From: Bradyrhizobium sp. CCGUVB4N
Lineage (GTDB): Bacteria; Pseudomonadota; Alphaproteobacteria; Rhizobiales; Xanthobacteraceae
Length of the DNA stretch: 64,000 bases
Assembly (NCBI RefSeq): GCF_024199945.1
Contig: NZ_JANADP010000001.1
Location: forward strand, 3,100,001 to 3,164,000
Reading direction: 5' to 3'
This document shows, one piece after another, positions 40,026 to 47,514 of the stretch (within the stretch, counting starts at the first letter, position 1; the number at the start of each line of letters is the position of its first letter). Under the pieces are notes generated by a model, which was not told where the DNA came from, searched no databases, and was given only the letters and a program-made list of their open reading frames with translations. A program made the position numbers and the translations under genes.

Positions 40026-40568
40026 ATGCACGCCCGCGCTGACGCTTCCGACACGGCCCCGAACTGGCCGGACGATATCTTCGCGACCTTGCAACGCTTC
40101 GACGTGCGGCAGGTGCCTTACGTGCCCGATGCCGGTCATTCGAAGCTGATCCAGCGCGTGCTGGGCTCATCCACGATGCGCGGCATTCCGCTGACGACGG
40201 AGGAGGAGGGCGTAGCGCTGCTCGCCGGCGCCTGGACCGGCGGCCAACGCGGTGTGCTGTTGATGCAGTCGAGCGGTGTCGGCAATTGCATCAACATGCT
40301 GTCGCTGATCCCGATCCTGCGCTTTCCGTTCCTCACCCTCGTGACCATGCGCGGTGAATGGGGCGAGTTCAATCCGTGGCAGGTGCCGATGGGGTCGACC
40401 ACGCAGGGCGTGTTCGAACTGTCCGGTATCAAGGTGCTGCGCGCCTCGAATGCAGCCGAGGTGCCGGCGGTGTTGGAAGCAGCCGCAGCGCAAGCCTACA
40501 ACGCGCTGACGCCCACCGCCGTCCTCTTGTCGCAGCGACTGATCGGCGCCAAGGTTTTCACCAAATGA
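40026..40568 (+). CDS. TPP-dependent decarboxylase alpha subunit (sulfopyruvate/phosphonopyruvate decarboxylase type)
   Basis: A 180-residue pyrimidine-domain subunit of a split TPP enzyme. TTEEEGVALLAGAWTGGQRG carries the Glu that activates TPP, and LVTMRGEWGEFNPWQVPMG is the segment typical of ComD/phosphonopyruvate decarboxylase alpha halves. With the next gene it should decarboxylate a 3-substituted pyruvate to an aldehyde. ACAGGAAA precedes the start. The stop overlaps the beta-subunit start (ATGA). Confidence 0.78.
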   Translation: MHARADASDTAPNWPDDIFATLQRFDVRQVPYVPDAGHSKLIQRVLGSSTMRGIPLTTEEEGVALLAGAWTGGQRGVLLMQSSGVGNCINMLSLIPILRFPFLTLVTMRGEWGEFNPWQVPMGSTTQGVFELSGIKVLRASNAAEVPAVLEAAAAQAYNALTPTAVLLSQRLIGAKVFTK

Positions 40569-41155
40569 GCAAGGCCAATCTCCTCGACCGCCGCCAGGTG
40601 GTCGCCGCGCTGCTCGCAAACCGCAAGGACGTCGTCGCGATCGGCGGCCTCGGTGCCTCCACCAACGACATCACCGCGGCCGGTGACCACGCCCGCAACT
40701 TTTATTTGTGGGGAGGTATGGGTGGCGCCGCCATGATCGGGCTCGGGCTTGCCCTGGCGCAGCCAAAATTGCCGGTGCTGGTCATCACCGGCGATGGCGA
40801 GATGCTGATGGGGATGGGCAGCCTTGCCACCATCGGGCTGCAGAAGCCGTCCAACCTCTCCATCGCAGTGCTCGATAACGAGGCCTATGGCGAGACCGGC
40901 GGCCAGACCAGCCACACCTCGGCAGCCGCCGATCTCGTCGGTGTCGCCAGGGCCTGCGGTATCGCCGACAGCCGGGCAATCTCGACCATGGCCGAGGTCG
41001 AAAGCTTCGCCAAAGCCATCCACGACCTCTCTGCCGGGCCTCGCTTTGCCAATGTGAAGATCGACAGCGCCAGCGTCGAGCGCATCCTGCCGAGCCGGGA
41101 CGGAACCTACATCGTCAACCGGATCCGCGGCGACCTCGGGTTCCAGCCGATCTGA
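40565..41155 (+). CDS. TPP-dependent decarboxylase beta subunit
   Basis: A 196-residue TPP-binding-domain subunit. The cofactor motif begins at GDGEMLMGMGSL (about residue 80) and ends near LDNEAYGETGGQ, whose Asn and backbone bind Mg-diphosphate. LWGGMGGAAMIGLGLAL precedes it. Together with the alpha subunit it matches the two-chain sulfopyruvate or phosphonopyruvate decarboxylases. No sulfolactate or phosphonate mutase gene is adjacent, so the substrate remains open. Confidence 0.78.
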   Translation: MSKANLLDRRQVVAALLANRKDVVAIGGLGASTNDITAAGDHARNFYLWGGMGGAAMIGLGLALAQPKLPVLVITGDGEMLMGMGSLATIGLQKPSNLSIAVLDNEAYGETGGQTSHTSAAADLVGVARACGIADSRAISTMAEVESFAKAIHDLSAGPRFANVKIDSASVERILPSRDGTYIVNRIRGDLGFQPI

Positions 41156-41272
41156 CGCCAATCCGGATTTGCGGACGGCATTCGCTCCCGCGGGCGGTAA
41201 CCTGTGACCAATTTCCAACAGATTCTCACGCACTTAGGTTGCGTCGCAGCAATTTGCTTGACTTTGGCGTGG

Positions 41273-41288
41273 GTGAGTGCTTACTCAC
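41273..41288. promoter_or_regulatory. Probable TetR operator
   Basis: GTGAGT-GCTT-ACTCAC is a perfect 6-base inverted repeat ending 4 bases before the tetR start codon. TTGACT at 41258-41263 is a good -35 element; with normal spacing the -10 would fall inside the palindrome, so a bound repressor would block polymerase. Autoregulation is inferred. Confidence 0.6.
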
Positions 41289-41292
41289 TAAC

Positions 41293-41994
41293 ATGAGCTC
41301 ATTGCGTATGACGAGCGACCTGAGGCGTCAATTGATCCTCGGAGCCGCGAAACGCTGCTTTGCCCGACACGGCTATAACGGCACCACGACGAAGAGCGTG
41401 GCGGCTGCTGCTGCCATTTCCGAGGCGCTGCTGTTCAAGCACTTCCCGTCCAAGGCGGCACTCTATGCCGAAATCCTCAGCGACGAGTGCGAGGCGGACC
41501 CGGCGCTGACCGAACTCCTCGAGCGGGAGCCGTCGACGGCCACCCTGGTCGAACTGATCCGCGGCATGGTCCAGCACTTCCTGCAGATCGCCGACGGCCC
41601 CGACCAGGAGGAGGCCCAACGCCTGCGACTGATGGCCACCAGTCATCTGGATGACGGCGAATTCGCGCGTTTGCTATATGCCAAGATCGAGACGCTGATC
41701 GGAGCCGTCTTCGTCGCCTCGCTCGAACGCGCGGTCGCCGCCGGCGATGCGCGGGCTTGTGGCAATGAACCGCTCAACCTGTTCTGGTTTGCGCATCACA
41801 CGGTGATGACCGCTGCGCTGACCAGGCTGCCGTCCGTGCCTTGTCTCGCTTATGGCAGGGCGAACGAGTTGGAGCGGCAGCTCTGTGAGTTTCTCCTGAG
41901 AGGCATCGGACTTAACGACGCCGCAATTGCTTCGCATCTGGGCCGCGATCAGGCCACGGGTGCCGGCAAGACGGCGATTGCAGAAAGCGCATGA
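41293..41994 (+). CDS. TetR-family regulator of the efflux pump
   Basis: A 233-residue repressor. The N-terminal helix-turn-helix runs from RRQLILGAAKRCFARHGYNG through TTKSVAAAAAISEALLFKHF (about residues 9-55), and the C-terminal helical domain is drug-binding in homologues. The ATG at 41293 has no ribosome binding site and lies where transcription from the overlapping promoter should begin, so the message may be leaderless; ATG 41308 is the alternative. The stop overlaps the fusion-protein start by 4 bases, so repressor and pump are co-expressed. Confidence 0.85.
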   Translation: MSSLRMTSDLRRQLILGAAKRCFARHGYNGTTTKSVAAAAAISEALLFKHFPSKAALYAEILSDECEADPALTELLEREPSTATLVELIRGMVQHFLQIADGPDQEEAQRLRLMATSHLDDGEFARLLYAKIETLIGAVFVASLERAVAAGDARACGNEPLNLFWFAHHTVMTAALTRLPSVPCLAYGRANELERQLCEFLLRGIGLNDAAIASHLGRDQATGAGKTAIAESA

Positions 41995-43190
41995 CAATGA
42001 ACATCGTAGCCGAAAACAAGATTTCGGGCGAACCGATCGACAGCAAGGCTCCCAAGCGCCCGGTCCGGCCGGTGCTCTGGTTCATCATCATCGGCACGCT
42101 CCTCGGCGCGCTGGTCGGTGGCCTCGTCTGGTTCAATTATTTCCGTGGCCAGATGATCAAGCAGTTCTTCGCCAACAACAAGCCGCCGCCGACCGCAGTC
42201 AGCGCGGCGGAAGCGAAGTCGGAGGTGGTGCCGAACCTGCTGACCGCAGTCGGCAGCCTCGTTGCCGTGCATCAGGTCGACGTCAGCGCCGACGTCAACG
42301 GTCGCGTCACCGAGATCAAGTTCGAGCCGGGTGCCCATGTCGAAGCCGGCATGCCGCTGGTGCAGCTGTTCGACGCGCCGGACCAGGGCGACCTCGCCAA
42401 CTTCAAGGCCCAGGCAACGGTCGCGCAGCTGTCGCTCGATCGCGCCAAGCAGCTGGCCTCGCGCCAGTTTGGTCCGCAGGCGACGGTCGACCAGGCACAA
42501 GCATCTTATGACCAGGCGCTGGCAGGCATCGCCAAGACCGAAGCGCTGATCTCGCAGAAGCTGGTGCGCGCACCGTTCTCCGGCGATCTTGGCGTCCGCA
42601 AGGTCGAGGTCGGACAATATCTCACGGCAGGCACGGCGATCGTCTCGCTGACCGATCTGTCGGAGCTGTGGGCGAACTTCACGGTGACGGAAAAGGACTC
42701 CGCCAACCTCAAGGTCGGACAAGTGGTCCGGTTGAAGGTCGACGCCTATCCGGGCCGTACCTTCGACGGCAAGATCACCACGATCGAGCCGCAGATCGCG
42801 ACCGACACGCGCAACATCCGCGTGCAGGCAACCATCGCCAATCCGGAGAAGATCCTGAAGCCGGGCATGTTCGTGAGCACCACGGTGGTGCTGCCGGAGA
42901 AGCCGGCCGTGATCACCGTTCCGGAAACGGCCGTTGACTACACGCTGTATGGCGACTCCGTATTCGTGATCACCGAGAAGAAGGAAGAGGACGGCAAGAC
43001 CAGCCTGAGCGCGGTGCGCACGTTCGTGCAGACCGGCAACCGGGTGAACGGTCGCGTCGAAATCATCAAGGGCGTCAAGCCTGGCGACAAGGTCGTCGCC
43101 GTCGGTCAGCTCAAGCTGCAATCGGGTGCTGCCGTCGCGATTTCGACCGACCCGTCTCCGCAGATCCCGGCGCAACCGCCGCGCTACTGA
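41991..43190 (+). CDS. RND efflux periplasmic adaptor (membrane fusion) protein
   Basis: A 399-residue adaptor with one N-terminal membrane span (about residues 28-50). The lipoyl halves are VDVSADVNGRVTEIKFEPGA and ISQKLVRAPFSGDLGVRKVEVGQ, flanking a short helical hairpin (about residues 130-175); the beta-barrel domain follows (LWANFTVTEKDSANLKVGQ). It links the inner-membrane pump to an outer-membrane channel, whose gene is not in the window. Its start overlaps the tetR stop. Confidence 0.92.
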   Translation: MTMNIVAENKISGEPIDSKAPKRPVRPVLWFIIIGTLLGALVGGLVWFNYFRGQMIKQFFANNKPPPTAVSAAEAKSEVVPNLLTAVGSLVAVHQVDVSADVNGRVTEIKFEPGAHVEAGMPLVQLFDAPDQGDLANFKAQATVAQLSLDRAKQLASRQFGPQATVDQAQASYDQALAGIAKTEALISQKLVRAPFSGDLGVRKVEVGQYLTAGTAIVSLTDLSELWANFTVTEKDSANLKVGQVVRLKVDAYPGRTFDGKITTIEPQIATDTRNIRVQATIANPEKILKPGMFVSTTVVLPEKPAVITVPETAVDYTLYGDSVFVITEKKEEDGKTSLSAVRTFVQTGNRVNGRVEIIKGVKPGDKVVAVGQLKLQSGAAVAISTDPSPQIPAQPPRY

Positions 43191-43201
43191 CAATACACTC
43201 G

Positions 43202-43226
43202 CGTGATCCGGCCTGGCCGGATCACG
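43202..43226. promoter_or_regulatory. Intercistronic hairpin between adaptor and pump genes
   Basis: GTGATCCGGCC and GGCCGGATCAC pair perfectly around a single T (outer C-G adds one more pair). A short TTTCTT follows, weaker than a normal terminator. It may reduce read-through or protect the upstream message, changing the adaptor:pump ratio. Confidence 0.5.
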
Positions 43227-43258
43227 TTTCTTGAGACTTAGAAATCGAGATCGCCGCG

Positions 43259-46200
43259 ATGGCCTTTACTGATATTTTCATCAAGCGCCCGGTTCTGTCG
43301 GTCGTCGTCAGCCTGCTGATCCTGCTGATCGGTCTGCGCGCGGCGATGGTGCTGCCGATCCGGCAGTATCCGAAGCTTTCGAACACGGTCATCAACATCA
43401 CGACCGTTTATCCCGGCGCGTCCGCGGACCTGATCCAGGGCTTCATCACGACGCCGATCGAGCAGGCCGTCGCCTCGGCTGAAGGCGTTGATTACATGAC
43501 CTCGTCCTCGGTGCTCGGCACCTCGACGATTCAGGTCTACATCAAGCTGAACTTCGATCCGAACCAGGCGCTCACCGAGGTGCTCGCGAAGACGAACTCG
43601 GTCAAGTACCTGATTCCGAAGGAATCGAACGACCCGATCGTCACCAAGACAACCGGCCAGACCACGGCCGTGATGTATCTTGGCTTCTCCTCCGAGGAGC
43701 TATCGGGCTCGGCCATCTCCGATTATCTGACGCGCGTGGTGCAGCCGGTGCTGTCGACCGTCGATGGCGTGGCCTCGGCCGACATTCTGGGTGGCCAGAC
43801 CTTTGCCATGCGGCTGTGGCTTGACCCCGTGAAGATGGCCGGCCGCAACGTATCGCCGGGCGATGTCGCGACCGCGATCGCGGCCAATAACTTCCAGTCG
43901 GCGGCGGGACAGACCAAGGGCTATCTCATCGTTTCCAACATCTCGACGAACACCAGTCTGACCGACGTCAACCAGTTCCGGAAGATGATCGTCAAGGCCA
44001 AGGACGGTGGCTTTGTCCGGATGGAGGATATCGCCACGGTCGAACTCGCGGCGCAGAGCACCGACGCGAGCGTCGCCTTCAATGGCGAGCATGCGATCTT
44101 CATCGGCGTGAACGCGACGCCGCAAGGCAATCCGCTGACGCTGGTCAAGGGCGTGCGGGCGCTGTTCCCGGAGCTCGAGCGCAATCTGCCGCCGTCGATG
44201 AAGATGAAGGTCGCCTACGACTCGACCAAGTTCATCCAATCCTCGATCGACGAGGTGGAGAAGACGCTCGGCGAAGCGATCATCATCGTGATCGTGGTGA
44301 TCTTCCTGTTCCTGGCGTCGTTCCGCTCCGTCATCATTCCGGTCGTCACCATCCCGCTGTCCATGATCGGCGTCTGCACGCTGATGTTGGCGCTGGGCTT
44401 CAGCTTCAACCTGCTGACCCTGCTCGCGATGGTGCTTGCGATCGGCCTTGTGGTCGACGACGCCATCGTGGTGGTGGAGAACATCCATCGCCATCTGGAG
44501 GAGGGCAAGACGCCCGTCCAGGCCTCGCTCGAAGGCGCGCGCGAAATCGTCGGCCCCGTCGTCTCGATGACCATCACGCTCGCGGCGGTGTATGCCCCGA
44601 TCGGCTTCCTCGGTGGCCTCACCGGTTCGCTGTTCCGCGAATTCGCCTTCACGCTCGCCGGCTCGGTGATCGTGTCGGGCGTGATCGCGCTGACGCTGTC
44701 GCCGATGATGTGCTCGGTGCTGCTCAAGAACACCGAAGAGGGCCGTTTCGCCAAGCTCGTCAACAAGGTGTTCGGCGCGCTGACGCGCTGGTACGGCCGC
44801 AGGCTCGACCGCTCGCTCGACTACAAGGCGATCACCGGCCTGTTCGCGATCACGATCCTCGGGCTCGTCGGCTTCCTCTATATGCACACCTCGAAGGAAC
44901 TGGCGCCCGAGGAAGATCAGGGCATCGTGTTCGCGGTGACCAAGGCGCCGAAATACGCCAATATCGACTATGTCGATTTCTACGGCGACAAGCTCGACAA
45001 GGAGTTCCAGAAATTCCCCGAGACTGATCTGCGTTTCGTGCTGAACGGCATCAACGGTCCGCAGGGCGGGATCGCCGGCATGCTCCTGAAGCCGTGGGAC
45101 GAGCGCAAGCGTTCGTCTATCGCGCTGAAGCCGCTGGTGCAGGCCGAGCTCTCCAAGATCGAGGGCGTGCAGGCCTTCGCGTTCAACCTGCCGCCGCTGC
45201 CGGGTGGTCCGGGCGGTCTGCCGGTGCAGATGGTCATCAACTCCACCGCGGGCTACCAGACCGTCTTTGAGCAGATGGAGAAGCTGAAGGACGCTGCCCG
45301 CAAGAGCGGCATGTTCATCGTCTCCGACAGCGACCTCGCCTATAACCAGCCGAACGTGGAGGTCACGATCGACCGCACAAAGGCGCAGGATCTCGGCGTC
45401 AACATGCAGAACCTCGGCTCTACGCTCGCGGTTCTGCTCGGCGGCAACTACATCAACCGGTTCAACCTCGAGGGCCGTTCGTATCAGGTGATCCCGCAGG
45501 TGCCGCGTAGCGATCGCCTCTCGCCGGAATCGCTCGGCGGCTACTATGTGACCACCAACACCGGACAGCAGCTTCCGCTGTCGACCGTGGTTTCGATCAA
45601 GACCAAGACCGACCCGAACTCGCTGACGCACTACAATCAGCTCAACTCGGCGACGTTCTCGGCTGTGCCGATGCCCGGCGTGACCGTCGGCGCTGCGGTC
45701 GACTTCCTCGAGAGCGAGGCCAAGAAGCTGCCGCAGGGCTTCAGCCACGATTATCTCGCGGATAGCCGGCAGTATGTTCAGGAAGGCAATCAGCTCGCGA
45801 TCACCTTCGGTTTCGCGCTGGTCATCATCTTCCTGGTGCTGGCCGCGCAGTTCGAGAGCTTGCGTGATCCGCTGGTGATCATGATCTCGGTGCCGATGGC
45901 GATCGTGGGAGCGCTGATCCCGCTGTTCTTCGGTGTGGCGACCATGAACATCTATACCCAGGTCGGCCTGCTCACCCTGGTTGGCCTGATCACCAAGCAC
46001 GGCATCCTGATGGTGGAGTTCGCCAACGAGCTCCAGGTCAACGAGCGGCTCGACCGCCGCTCGGCCATCGAAATGTCGGCCCGCATCCGCCTGCGGCCGA
46101 TCCTGATGACGACGGCTGCGATGGTCACGGGTCTGATCCCGCTGCTGACGGCAACCGGCGCCGGCGCGGCCAGCCGCTTCTCGATCGGCCTCGTGGTCGT

Positions 46201-46354
46201 CGCGGGCATGTCGATCGGTACGCTGTTCACCCTGTTCGTGCTGCCGGCGGTCTACGTCGTGCTGGCGACCGACCATCGCGCTGCGGCCGATTCCGAGCGT
46301 AACAAGCAGGTCAACGAACTCGACGTCGGGGCCAAGGCGCTGCGGCCGACCTGA
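43259..46354 (+). CDS. RND multidrug efflux transporter, inner-membrane pump
   Basis: A 1031-residue AcrB/MexF-like proton-driven pump. It begins with MAFTDIFIKRPVLSVVVSLL and contains TTVYPGASADLIQGFITTPIE, the TM4 proton-relay aspartates in LVVDDAIVVVENIHRHLEEG, and the C-terminal repeat GLITKHGILMVEFANELQ. The internal duplication of two six-helix halves with large periplasmic loops is intact. It works with the adaptor encoded just upstream. Substrates cannot be predicted. Confidence 0.93.
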   Translation: MAFTDIFIKRPVLSVVVSLLILLIGLRAAMVLPIRQYPKLSNTVINITTVYPGASADLIQGFITTPIEQAVASAEGVDYMTSSSVLGTSTIQVYIKLNFDPNQALTEVLAKTNSVKYLIPKESNDPIVTKTTGQTTAVMYLGFSSEELSGSAISDYLTRVVQPVLSTVDGVASADILGGQTFAMRLWLDPVKMAGRNVSPGDVATAIAANNFQSAAGQTKGYLIVSNISTNTSLTDVNQFRKMIVKAKDGGFVRMEDIATVELAAQSTDASVAFNGEHAIFIGVNATPQGNPLTLVKGVRALFPELERNLPPSMKMKVAYDSTKFIQSSIDEVEKTLGEAIIIVIVVIFLFLASFRSVIIPVVTIPLSMIGVCTLMLALGFSFNLLTLLAMVLAIGLVVDDAIVVVENIHRHLEEGKTPVQASLEGAREIVGPVVSMTITLAAVYAPIGFLGGLTGSLFREFAFTLAGSVIVSGVIALTLSPMMCSVLLKNTEEGRFAKLVNKVFGALTRWYGRRLDRSLDYKAITGLFAITILGLVGFLYMHTSKELAPEEDQGIVFAVTKAPKYANIDYVDFYGDKLDKEFQKFPETDLRFVLNGINGPQGGIAGMLLKPWDERKRSSIALKPLVQAELSKIEGVQAFAFNLPPLPGGPGGLPVQMVINSTAGYQTVFEQMEKLKDAARKSGMFIVSDSDLAYNQPNVEVTIDRTKAQDLGVNMQNLGSTLAVLLGGNYINRFNLEGRSYQVIPQVPRSDRLSPESLGGYYVTTNTGQQLPLSTVVSIKTKTDPNSLTHYNQLNSATFSAVPMPGVTVGAAVDFLESEAKKLPQGFSHDYLADSRQYVQEGNQLAITFGFALVIIFLVLAAQFESLRDPLVIMISVPMAIVGALIPLFFGVATMNIYTQVGLLTLVGLITKHGILMVEFANELQVNERLDRRSAIEMSARIRLRPILMTTAAMVTGLIPLLTATGAGAASRFSIGLVVVAGMSIGTLFTLFVLPAVYVVLATDHRAAADSERNKQVNELDVGAKALRPT

Positions 46355-46375
46355 CCCAAGCCCGATTTGCGTGCG

Positions 46376-46411
46376 AAGCGGCAACAGCCATCGCTGTTGC
46401 CGCTTTTTTTT
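46376..46411 (+). terminator. Rho-independent terminator of the efflux operon
   Basis: AAGCGGCAACAGC (46376-46388), loop CATC, GCTGTTGCCGCTT (46393-46405), then a run of T to 46411. The 13-base stem is perfect. It lies 22 bases after the pump stop codon. Confidence 0.9.
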
Positions 46412-46476
46412 GTCGCGCGATATCCTGTAACATGATGGCTGGAGCGCCCGGAGTGGGCGCCTGGGCAGGTCGTCGG

Positions 46477-47460
46477 ATGAAAAGACGCGAATTTCTGGCG
46501 GTGCTCGGCGGGACGGCACTTGCGCGGTCGGGCATGGCACTGGCGGATACGCCGGGCCGCATTTTTCGCCTTGGCACGGTGACGCCGATCGCGCCGGTTA
46601 CGGCGGAGAGCCGGGGCGGCAAGATCCTGATCAAGGTGCTCGAGGAGCGCGGGTTCAAGCTCGGTCAGAATTTGACCTTTGAAGCGCGGGGCGCGCTTGG
46701 CGACGTCACGATGCTGCCCGCGCTGATCGCAGAGCTGCAGGCCAAGAACGTCGATGTCATCGTGATCATCGGCTACCCGACGGCAATGGCCGCCAAAGCG
46801 GCCGGCATCGCGACTGTCGCGGCCAGTGGCGTCGGTGATCCCGTCGAGACCAGGCTGATCAAGAGCCTTGCGCATCCGGGCGGCAAGATCACCGGCATTT
46901 CGGACGTCGCGGCGACACTCGGCGCCAAGCGGCTGTCGTTGCTCAAGGAGATATCGCCGAAGCTGACCAAGGTCGCGATGCTCTGGAACAAGGACGACCT
47001 CGGCATGACCATGCGCTATCAGGCGTCCGCGAAAGCGGCCCAGGCACTTGGGCTAACCGTGCAAGCGCTCGGCGTGCGCGAGCCCGACGATTTCGACGAA
47101 GCCTTTTCGGCGATGAACAGCGATCCGCCCGATGGCATTCTGATGGTGGCGGACGCGCTGACCATTCTCAATCGCGAGCGCGTGTTCGAGTTCGCCGCTG
47201 TCCGGAAGCTGCCGGCAATCTACGAATTCGACGAATTCGCCCGCGACGGTGGTCTGATGTCCTATGGCGCGGATTCGTCGGAATCCTTCGAGCGCGCGGC
47301 CGCACTGGTCGCTCGCATTTTCAACGGGGCAAATCCCGGCGACCTGCCGTTCGAGCTGCCGACCCGCTATCCCCTGGTGCTCAATCTCAAGACGGCGAGG
47401 GCGACCGGACTTGAAATTCCCCCGACCATGCTGGCACTTGCCGACGAGGTGATCGAGTAA
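46477..47460 (+). CDS. ABC transporter substrate-binding protein (TrpX-like), probable Tat export
   Basis: A 327-residue protein beginning MKRREFLAVLGG, a twin-arginine-like signal. The mature part matches the ABC_sub_bind family: GTVTPIAPVTAESR, LAHPGGKITGISDVAATLGAKRLSLLKEISP, YGADSSESFERAA and PTRYPLVLNLKTA. These proteins bind aromatic amino acids or similar ligands. No permease or ATPase adjoins it; the next genes encode a signalling system, so it may feed a sensor or be an orphan. ATG 46477 is preferred over 46432, which would bury the signal. Confidence 0.82.
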   Translation: MKRREFLAVLGGTALARSGMALADTPGRIFRLGTVTPIAPVTAESRGGKILIKVLEERGFKLGQNLTFEARGALGDVTMLPALIAELQAKNVDVIVIIGYPTAMAAKAAGIATVAASGVGDPVETRLIKSLAHPGGKITGISDVAATLGAKRLSLLKEISPKLTKVAMLWNKDDLGMTMRYQASAKAAQALGLTVQALGVREPDDFDEAFSAMNSDPPDGILMVADALTILNRERVFEFAAVRKLPAIYEFDEFARDGGLMSYGADSSESFERAAALVARIFNGANPGDLPFELPTRYPLVLNLKTARATGLEIPPTMLALADEVIE

Positions 47461-47514
47461 CCTTGTGCGCTGCAGCGAGAGACAAGGTCCGGCCTTCTTG
47501 CTAGGCTTGGGGCA

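Noticed and set aside
43700..46540. A 946-codon minus-strand open frame
   Set aside because: It is the antisense shadow of the RND pump; composition is dominated by His, Arg, Asp and Gln and no domain is recognisable.
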